From Paracyclopina nana (lineage: Eukaryota > Arthropoda > Copepoda > Cyclopoida > Cyclopettidae): DNA of 64,000 bases. Made by a program: the position numbers and the translations under genes. Location: positions 17,186,501-17,250,500 of the forward strand of contig JAGUCH010000002.1 in NCBI GenBank assembly GCA_019096065.1, in the 5' to 3' direction. The notes beneath the pieces are model-generated. The model did no database searches. It was not told where the DNA came from and saw nothing but the letters and a program-made list of their open reading frames with translations. Of this stretch, positions 55,774 through 64,000 are shown piece after piece. Within the stretch, counting starts at the first letter, position 1, and every line of letters starts with the position of its first letter.

Positions 55774-58700
55774 TCAGAATGAACCAAAAAGGTGGATGAT
55801 GTTTGTGAAGAAGCCACTAGGCCGCGACAAGGCCTCATCCATTCTAGTGGGTATTTTTTTTTTTTTGCTTGTAGCTTGGAAGATTGTATGAATAAATCTA
55901 GAGTTGATCAGCTTGAAATTGTTCATCACTGATTTTCTCTTTTTATCTTGCAATCTCCTATCCTTGAAAATCTTTGCTCTGTAAATATTAGTGAACCTGA
56001 TGCAATTAGGCATAGGATTGAAAGCCAAGTCTTCTATCCTTTTTGCCCTGCTTATAGCAGTGTAAGCTAGACCGTTGGCAAACTCACTTTTGCTAATGTT
56101 CAAGATCACTTTATCCAGAGTCCTTCCTTGGCTTTTGTGAATGGTCATTGCATAAGCTGGCTCCAAAGGAACCATGACTCTTGTGCAAGACTGCTTGTTG
56201 CTGTACCAAGTCTTTGTGATGGGCACAATTGGCACACATCGTGGGATGTCATCACAATAGCTTGGCCCATTGTATTGGTCAAATTGAACAATAACAGCTG
56301 CTGGCAGAGAACTTGGCTTTTCTCCTCTAGTGTAGAGGATGAATTTGACTTCACCTCTGGCACCATTGGTGAGCCCAGCCTCCTTCCATGTGTTTGTTGT
56401 CAAAATGACTTGACATTTATTGGCTATTGAGATTTGAGAGGGCAAACCTTGAGCCTTGATAGAATTTGCCTTGGCGGCCTCAGCACAGTTATTTTCACTG
56501 GCTATGCTGGCAACTGGAGTGCCAATGGCTTTGATTCTCATTGAGTTGTAGTTAGTCATGTCATCTCTGAGAGCACACAGCAAAATGCCATTCAAGAGGA
56601 AGTCTTGTCTTTGCTCATGAGTAAACATAGTTTCATTGTACAACTCTCTCTGCTTAAGAAACTCCCAATCTGCAATAGTGAATGATCCAGAGGCCAAGCT
56701 ATCAAGACATTGCCTGAATTTCAGCTGATCATCACCCTGCTGTCTCATGATCTGATCAAAAATAATTGTCTGTGAGAACTGATTGAACAGAGTTTTGCCC
56801 ATGATTTGAACATGAGGCAAGTTTTTGTTGTGTTTGTGTATAGAGCATTGTCGCCAACGCTAGGCAGCTGAGCAAAGTCACCCATGAGCACAATGGAGAC
56901 CCCACCAAAGGCAGGTCCAGACTCAGCATTAAGACTTTTGCCCTTAAGCTCTTTCAGCCTAGAGTGAATACAGTACAACATATGAAGACCAAGCATTGAC
57001 TTTTCATCAATGACCAAAAGTTGGACATCTTTGAAATCATCTTGCATGTTTTTCAGTGTGTCACCAGTCAAAGGGCTGATCTCTGCTCTGGTGTTCTTGA
57101 TGATATCAAGCTTGAGTAAGCTGTGTATGGTTGACCCATTCACCAAGAATGCTGCTGATGCAGTAGGAGCACAGATCTTCAAAAAATTGTTGCCAGCATG
57201 ACTTCTGATGAACTGTGCAAGACAATTCAGCCAAAAGACTTTGCCACATCCAGCCCTTCCAGAAATGTTCAAGAACACTGGCGGAGTTTTGTCTGGATTT
57301 TCAACCTTTTTGATCACCCATGTAGTCATAAAATCATAGGCAATTTTTTGTTTGCTATTCAGCAGAGATGTGTCAAAATTGACATGATCAAAATTTGGCA
57401 GTTTAAAGGACTTCTTTTGAAAGTCCAGCCACTTTGTGATCTCTTTGAATGAAGCAAGAGTCATTCCAAGCTCCTTGGCATCTGAATACCAATTGTAGCC
57501 ATTGTCATCAAGAATTTCATCCTCAAGAGGACAATCTGGATTTTCAGCATGCTCATCAGGGCCAGCATCATATTTGTCATTATCATGAGCACATAATTCC
57601 ATCCAGTCATCTCTGGGAGCATTAGAGACCTTGGATGGATTATCAATGTAAAGTTCATCAAGCGCATTCCCCTCAATGGGTTTTTTAGGCTTGTCTTGTT
57701 CTGGCTCTTTAATTTCAAGTTGACTCTCTTGATACTCCTCCTTCACCAACCTTGGACAAAATGGACTATTCTCAACAAAGTCTTTGAGTTCCTCAGAACA
57801 TGACTCAAACTGAGTGCCCACATTGTCCAAATAGCATCCAGGCTTGTCCTGGAGCAACAGATTTTTGCAAAACTCCTGATAATTGGGCTTGCTTTTTTGA
57901 ACAACATATCTGTAGGTTGGTATAAAGTAAGGAAAGACATTTGCATTTGGAGAATATTTCCAACTTTTGGAGAAGTTGTTCATAAACTCTCTTAGCGAAA
58001 TGTCTTTGGGATGCTTGGAGTAGGAAAATTCATCAGGGTAGTCATCACAAAGTTTGTGATAGCCAGGATGTTTATCCCTGCTCCAATAGGCTTGAGCCCA
58101 GTCATCCTCAGCAATTTCATCATCATCTGATGCAACTGTCATTTTAACTTTTTTTGACCCCTTCAAATTAGCTGGCCGAGGCCTTTTGCTATAAATCACA
58201 TAGGGTAAGTTTTGAGCTATCAGAGCGCACTCATTAAGGCTCATGTCACGTTCACCTATGCTTTTAAGAAGGATCTTTTGAGCAGCACTCTTCAGAGTCT
58301 CACCATCTTTCAGCTTTTGAGCCACTGTGCATGCAAGATTTGAAAACATGTCCGATGAAGTTTCAGGCTTCATAACATATTTCATCAAGTAGCGCTGCAG
58401 TTGAGCAAAGCTTTTGATCTCTTTGTTGTCAATGTTTGCTCCATGAAGAAGAGCAATTTCTGGAATGTGACAAACAATGTTTGGGTGATTTCTGAGATGC
58501 TTTAAATCTGTATCAACATAGGCTGCCCCCTTGATAGTAGGATTTATGCTCTCATCAGAGTGACCACCCTGCTGCATTGTGACCTTTTCAAGTCCTCCAT
58601 GCTTAAACTCAGAGGTTGAAAACCCAAAGATTTTCTCTGGAAAATTAAAGCGGCATGGGAACTCTCTTTTTTTACGCAGTACGCCGTCTTTGTCCTTGAA

Positions 58701-58787
58701 AGTGACAGTTTTGGCTCTTTTGACATCCTGGCAACTGAACATTCTACAGTGGTGTAGTAATACTCTGTTTACCAGCCGAGTGTACAT
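55774..58787 (-). pseudogene. Helitron PIF1-like helicase and Rep tyrosine region
   Basis: The upstream part (58787-56745) has the Rep tyrosine motif LQRYLMKYVMKPE (about 58400-58375), Walker A-like SGRAGCGKVFWL (about 57270-57235), Walker B LVIDEKSM and MGDFAQLPSVGD. A frameshift at about 56815 separates the rest (56820-55774), which has GRTLDKVILNISK and AYTAISRAKRIEDLAF (helicase motif VI). Walker A has Val where Ser or Thr normally contacts the nucleotide phosphates, which should cripple ATP binding. Confidence 0.85.
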
Positions 58788-60132
58788 GTCATATAGAGCA
58801 TTTTGTCATTGGCAATAGAAGAAAAGTCTTCTCTGAGCACATTTGACTTTGGCTTGCTGACATTTTGCCCAAAAGGGCTTGGCCATTGAACTGGGTTCAG
58901 CTCTGGATGAACAGCCTTAATACCAGCATGGAGAGAGGTAAAGTCAACCATTTTTCTCCTAGCCTTGAGAATAATCTCAATGTCCTCTTTTGCCTTCAAC
59001 TTTTTTTCCTCAGTCATATCATCTTTGATTTTGGGCAAGGCCTCAAGTGCATTATCTAAGTCATCACAAGATGGACCAGAATCACACGACATCACCATAT
59101 GACAATGAATGGCACCCCGATGCTGGAACTCATACCTTTGTATGTATTCTTTTGCCGCCAAAAATTGGCTTTAGAACATGCTTCCAGAAAAGCTCAATTC
59201 TCTTTTGGAAATAAGCATTGACAATGTCAACATTCTCATTGATAGCTTTTGTGCGCAAAGCATAGTCAGTTGGCTCATCAATGAAATCATTGGGGTCAGA
59301 TGAGTCAGGAATTTGTTTCAAGTCTTTGACAACAGTTTTGCCTAGATAGGCATCATGGCCTGGTATCAATTCATGGAGCGAGCTCCAGTGAATGTCAGCA
59401 GCACTAAATGTCAGAAACAAGTTGAACATTTCTTGGCCTTGACTTGAGATTTTCATATCCCTGAGAAAGCTATAGCTTTTTGATATGTGTTGGCTGAAGA
59501 ACTGCTGGCTACCTTTGATAGCATTGGAAAAGCAGTAAAGACTTTTCAACACTGACGTATCATTTTCTTTCAGTTTCTCCTTCAGCTGCTGCACAGTGAT
59601 GTCACTTAAGACTCTTTGGCAGTACAAATTGCCAAATGTGAGTGCTTTGTGTTTTTGCAGCATGTTGACAGCCATTAATAAAAATAATGGGTCATTGGCA
59701 AATCTCCTGTCACATCTGGAGGAGGTGCTGGATCCAATTGGTCATTGGTGGAGTTTTCCCAAGAACTGGCCTTGTTATATCTCCTTTGCCATCTGGAAAC
59801 AGCCTAGGAAATGCCTTTGTGAAAAATCCTGGAAGATATTCACATTCAGGCTTATCACCAGTGTCAACCCAATGAAATTCCTTTTTGCCATTTTTCTCAA
59901 TTTCGCTCAGTGCAGACTTGACATATGTTTCAACTTTCTCATGTTCAATTGACTCATTTACAGTTGAAGTAGGCCTAGGTAGGTCAAAGTCATTATCATG
60001 CCATGAATTGATTGCCTCCAGAAGAGCTCTATCCTCATTTAATACTGGAGTGTAATTGGTTTCCTCAACAAGTACCTCATTGGCATTGAGGGTGTTGACA
60101 TTTTCAATTATTCCAGATTCATATTGTGACAA
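58769..60132 (-). pseudogene. Helitron-like N-terminal and HUH Rep domains
   Basis: Three overlapping-frame pieces (60132-59710, 59675-59130, 59161-58769). The first has ECEYLPGFFTKAFPRLFPDG, typical of the Helitron-like N domain; the second continues it (VNMLQKHKALTFGN). The third has the HUH metal-binding motif in YEFQHRGAIHCHMVM (about 59135-59095). The breaks lie in or next to short homopolymers. Confidence 0.85.
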
Positions 60133-60262
60133 CTTTTCCTCATTGATTGATATGTTGCAATAATCTGGGTTATTTTGTTTCAGCCACTCAAGAGCAACTC
60201 GAATTTTTTTGCATCTGCTTTGAACTTTTTAGAGCTCACATCACCAGCCTTTTGAAGGATGA

Positions 60263-61656
60263 TTATGGGTAGCTCATCAATTCCCAGGGCAGAGTTTTTG
60301 CAAACTCAGTGACATTTTGTGAAAAACTGATGCAGTGGCCTTTGCAGCCTATGCCTCCACCTTGTCTTTTGTAAATGCGCAAAAATGGCTTTATGAGCTT
60401 GATGCTTGATTCCTCAACAAAGTTGAGATCTCTCAAGCAGTCAGGAATTGGACCAGGAATCATATCATTGGCTTTCGAAAAGGTAAGCACCGATTTTTCC
60501 TTATAGGACTCTTTCCTGCACCTTTCACACATGTAAAGTCCCTTGGAGAGCTTAATATTGGTATCAAACCAAGACTCTTTGCAGACATCACATGGCCTTT
60601 CTGGCTGCCAGCTTTTGAGCTCAGCATGCATTTTCAGTCCTGCTTTTATGATTGGATTGTCTTCAAAAAGATCTACAAACTTTTCACCTTTAGAGATGGC
60701 TGCCAAGGCATCAACTCTTTTGGCATGTAAGTCATCTAGATCAAAATTGACCACATTCTCTTTGACAATTTTTTTGGAGTTTTTCCTTTGCCTAGCAGGA
60801 ATTTCAGCTTGAGCAAGCTCTGGAGGATTGTGAGCCTCATCAGAACCAACTTTCTCATAGAAGAAAATGTAGCCTTGCATAGGCATGGAAGATTGCTGAA
60901 CACACATGTCATCACATTTTATCCAACCACTTAAGGAAGGAATTGAAGCAGTGATGTGACCTGATCCAGTGGTCAAACCATGGTGCTCAATAACAGCCCT
61001 TAGAACTAACTTGGCATTAGCAATCCTCAGGCAACTGGATGGGTAAACAGGATCATTTCTCTTGTTCCCATCAAAATCAAATCTTTTCAGGCAGACAATC
61101 AACAATTCTGGAATATCAGAAAATTCCTCCTCCAGATGATGTCTTGTGGTGCAATTGCACAATTGGCAATTGTACTCATCCAAAATGCCATGCCTGTTTT
61201 TTTCAAAAATGTCACTGACAGATTTGCCTTGCAAGGACTCACTCAAGAATGACATAACATCTGTTGTTGAACAATTGATGTTTAAGCACTCTGAACAGTG
61301 AAAATTTGTCAGGATTTTGAGCCTGGTCAATTCTTCCAAAGCTGGAAAATGAGGAATCAAAGATACCAAAAGCTCTGAAGGATCCATCTGTTCTGAACCA
61401 GCAAATGCTGGAGCAAAGATGCGATCCAATTCCTGATCTGCCTTGCATTGAATTGTCCTGATGAATTCAACATTTTACCCAAGAATTGTGAAAGAGGACT
61501 GTCACTTGATTCTCTGGCAATTTGCTGAATCTTTTTGCAAGCCAAGAGGGCATTCAGTGTTCCATTGAGGAAACAGAGATTTGCCCCTGGAGGATTTTCT
61601 AGCACTGCTCCCTTGAATTCAAAAGAACTTGCCATATCCTCCTTTAACTTGGCCAA
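60263..61656 (-). pseudogene. USP-type deubiquitinase domain plus DUF6570-like segment
   Basis: The catalytic cysteine box is GANLCFLNGTLNALLACK (about 61585-61530). A zinc-ribbon-like insert follows (HCSECLNIN, YNCQLCNC), then PELLIVCLKRFDFDG and the histidine-box region TTGSGHITASIPSLSGWIKC, ending GYIFFYEKVG. These are USP (peptidase C19) landmarks in the right order. A frameshift lies within the 61357-61429 overlap. The C-terminal part (NDMIPGPIPDCLRDLN, GGGIGCKGHCISFSQ) matches the segment that precedes Rep in many arthropod Helitrons. Confidence 0.8.
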
Positions 61657-62671
61657 TGGAGAGAAAGGAGAAATTTTTGATAGTGCTTGATCAGGAACTT
61701 TTTATCTTTAACGCTGTTAAATTGTGTATCCCTTTTGAGGAAACTCCTCAACTCTCTGATGTTGTTAGAAGAAAGATTTTGGACAAATGCCACAAAATTT
61801 CCAATTTCATCACTCTCATTGCCTAGCTTTTCAATTGATTTACTCAGAAGAGCCTTCAATTCAGCTAATGGATTTTCAAGCAGGATGAAATGATCAAACA
61901 GAAATTTTTATCTCTCTTGGAGCTAAATTCTGTTGTTCTTTTCATTGTTTGCTTGATGAGCTTGATTTGCATATTTGACAATTTGCCTATAAAATCTTCC
62001 AAAGGAGATATCTCAACAGGCTCTGTATGCCGATTTTCCATTGATTGCTCCAAATGAGCTTTCAATTCAGCCAGAGGATTGTCAAATGCACTATAATGTG
62101 ATATCAGAAATTGTTTGTCTCTCTTGGCACTGAATCTTGTTTTTGAATTCAATAGCTCTTTTAGCTTTTTGACAAGAGTGTTTGACATTTTGCCAATGAA
62201 ATCTTCCAAAGGAGATACATCAACAGGCTCTGTATACCGATTTTCAATTGATTGCTCCAAATGAGCTTTCAATTCAGCCAGAGGATTGTCAAATGCACAG
62301 TAATGAGAGATCAAAAATTGTTTGTCTCTCTTGGCACTGAATCTTGTTTTTGAATTCAATAGCTCTTTTAGCTTTTTGACAAGAGTGTTTGACATTTTGC
62401 CAATGAAATCTTCCAAAGGAGATACATCAACAGTCTCTGTATGCCGATTTTCCATTGATTGCTCTAAATGAGCTTTCAATTCAGCCAGAGGGTTGTCAAA
62501 CTCTTTAATGTAATGTTTAAGCACAAATTTTTATCTTTAGTTGATGAAAAAACTGTGTTTTCTTTTAAGGATATTTCTAATTATCTTTAGCTGTTGATTA
62601 GACATTTGATTAACAAATAATGAAAAATCCTTGTTTCTAAAGTCTTTATCAGGAAAATCCTTCATAGACAT
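61644..62671 (-). pseudogene. Five tandem ~76-residue repeats at the Helitron N-terminus
   Basis: From the ATG at 62671 the protein is built of repeats of the form PLEDFIGKMSNTLVKKLKEL, then KRDKQFLISHYSAFDNPLA and ELKAHLEQSMENRH. Units 2-3 are nearly identical (228-bp DNA period, about 62040-62500); units 1, 4 and 5 are diverged. Frameshifts lie at about 62530, 61860 and 61650. I recognise no known domain; predicted character is helical and charged. Confidence 0.7.
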
Positions 62672-62989
62672 AGTGAAACTTTTGTATTGATTGTTTTGGG
62701 TTAATATCCAATAGAATCTAAAAAGAGAAAAAAATATTTTTTAAATACATATCACAGTAAACACAAGTCACATATTGTTTTAATGATTTGAATTATTTCA
62801 TGGATTTTTTGTTCAGCCAGAATCACTTAATGTTCTGTTCACATTTGTTGATTCTGAGTGAAGGAATTTGTGACTCTAACAGCTCTAGAGAGGTTGAGGA
62901 TGAGTTTGAATGGGTGCTGCTCCAACTAGGAAGTCCTCTCACAAGGCCTTACGATTTTTCACTATTGCCAGCTAATCTGCAGCCAAAAT

Positions 62990-64000
62990 GAGGTTGTCCT
63001 CCAGCCTTCCAGGATTGACCAAGGATGAGTTGGCCAGTGTGTACAGGTCCTAGAAGGTCATCAGGCATGGTGAAAATATTTTGAGGCAGCTGGTGATTTC
63101 ACGAGTCATGAAAGGAGGCATCTTCGTTTTACACTATTGCCCGCTAATCTGCAGAATGAGGTTGTCCTCCAGCCTTCCAGGATTGACCAAGGATGAGTTG
63201 GCCAGTGTGTACAGGTCCTAGAGGGTCATCAGGCATGATGAAAATATTTTGAGGCACCTGGTGATTTCACGAGTCATGAAAGGAAGCATCTTCGTTTTTC
63301 ACTATTGCCAGCTAATCTGCAGCCAAAATGAGGTTGTCCTCCAGCCTTCCAGGATTGACCAAGGATGAGTTGGCCAGTGTGTACAGGTCCTAGAGGGTCA
63401 TCAGGCATGATGAAAATATTTTGAGGCACCTGGTGATTTCACGAGTCATGAAAGGAAGCATCTTCGTTTTTCACTATTGCCAGCTAATCTGCAGCCAAAA
63501 TGAGGTTGTCCTCCAGCCTTCCAGGATTGACCAAGGATGAGTTGGCCAGTGTGTACAGGTCCTAGAGGGTCATCAGGCATGATGAAAATATTTTGAGGCA
63601 CCTGGTGATTTCACGAGTCATGAAAGGAAGCATCTTCGTTTTTCACTATTGCCAGCTAATCTGCAGCCAAAATGAGGTTGTCCTCCAGCCTTCCAGGATT
63701 GACCAAGGATGAGTTGGCCAGTGTGTACAGGTCCTAGAAGGTCATCAGGCATGGTGAAAATATTTTGAGGCAGCTGGTGATTTCACGAGTCATGAAAGGA
63801 GGCATCTTCGTTTTACACTATTGCCCGCTAATCTGCAGAATGAGGTTGTCCTCCAGCCTTCCAGGATTGACCAAGGATGAGTTGGCCAGTGTGTACAGGT
63901 CTTAGAAGGTCATCAGGCATGGTGAAAATATTTTGAGGCAGCTGGTGATTTCACGAGTCATGAAAGGAGGCATCTTCGTTTTACACTATTGCCCGCTAAT
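62990..64000. repeat. ~171-bp tandem satellite, about six units
   Basis: Units begin near 62990, 63159, 63330, 63502, 63674 and 63842 (periods 168-172). Two subtypes alternate in blocks (A B B B A A): A has GGCATGGTGAAAATA and GAGGCATC, B has GGCATGATGAAAATA and GAAGCATC plus a few extra bases (CCAA). The array runs off the right edge. The stretch 62672-62989 before it shows no gene. Confidence 0.95.

Larger units (their letters stand above)
55774..62671 (-). mobile_element. Decayed Helitron with ubiquitin-protease domain
   Basis: One long minus-strand reading unit, broken by at least seven frameshifts. In order it encodes tandem ~76-residue repeats, a USP-type deubiquitinase domain, a DUF6570-like segment, the Helitron-like N-terminal domain, an HUH replication-initiator and a PIF1-family helicase. 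Rep plus helicase defines Helitrons, which move as a rolling-circle single strand. Host exons in the window are intact, so the breaks are more likely decay than sequencing error. The TC and CTRR-hairpin termini could not be placed with confidence. Confidence 0.85.

Noticed and set aside
62990-64000. CRISPR-like array
   Set aside because: Units are contiguous ~171-bp repeats with no unique spacers, in a eukaryotic genome.

Overview
The window is eukaryotic nuclear DNA from an arthropod, probably a crustacean or other pancrustacean. The evidence is a three-domain chitin-binding cuticle protein (CPAP3/obstructor type), animal developmental genes (LMX1, GSK3, SCHIP1), spliced genes with GT-AG introns, and very dense transposon content. 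The species cannot be fixed from the sequence.

Layout. 1-6892: LMX1 LIM-homeobox gene (minus strand), with a broken copy of its last exon downstream that is split by a foldback-type element. 6893-14233: gene-poor repeats. 14234-20651: RTEL1 helicase (minus) with a copy of its 3' end. 20652-20960: short divergent promoter shared with POLR1E/RPA49 (20961-23442, plus). 23460-25845: an NAT8-like acetyltransferase with two 3'-end copies; its start codon overlaps the end of SCHIP1. 26224-28674: an 816-residue C2H2 zinc-finger protein in one exon. 29353-32368: CPAP3 cuticle protein. 32440-35564: multi-Tudor/CCCH protein with two 3'-end copies. 36081-36263: a BED/CGGBP1-like exon. 37961-38836: FkbM/Star-like methyltransferase. 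39200-41092: decayed IFT74. 41223-42645: matrin-type zinc-finger protein, divergent from GSK3 (43767-45024). 45295-52854: FBXL4 with a row of 3'-end copies and a nested PAN-domain gene in one intron. 54760-55567: an RGG/Q-rich protein. 55774-62671: a decayed Helitron that also encodes a ubiquitin-specific-protease domain. 62990-64000: a ~171-bp satellite.

Two patterns cut across the genes. First, six minus-strand genes (LMX1, RTEL1, NAT, Tudor, FBXL4, PAN) each have one or more truncated, same-orientation copies of their own 3' end lying just downstream; the PAN copy keeps the intron, so the duplication is at DNA level. Second, introns fall into two classes: about 39-110 bp, or long and filled by elements with terminal inverted repeats. 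In RTEL1 intron 2 the inverted repeats end exactly at the splice sites, and in FBXL4 intron 1 the element end supplies most of the GTAAG donor. This looks like intron gain by transposon insertion (introner-like behaviour), with two main MITE families and foldback-like elements as the agents.

Exon models were built by hand from conserved protein motifs, GT/AG signals and codon phase. Phases close exactly for LMX1, RTEL1, POLR1E, NAT, SCHIP1, CPAP3, Tudor, matrin-ZnF, GSK3, FBXL4, PAN and RGG.
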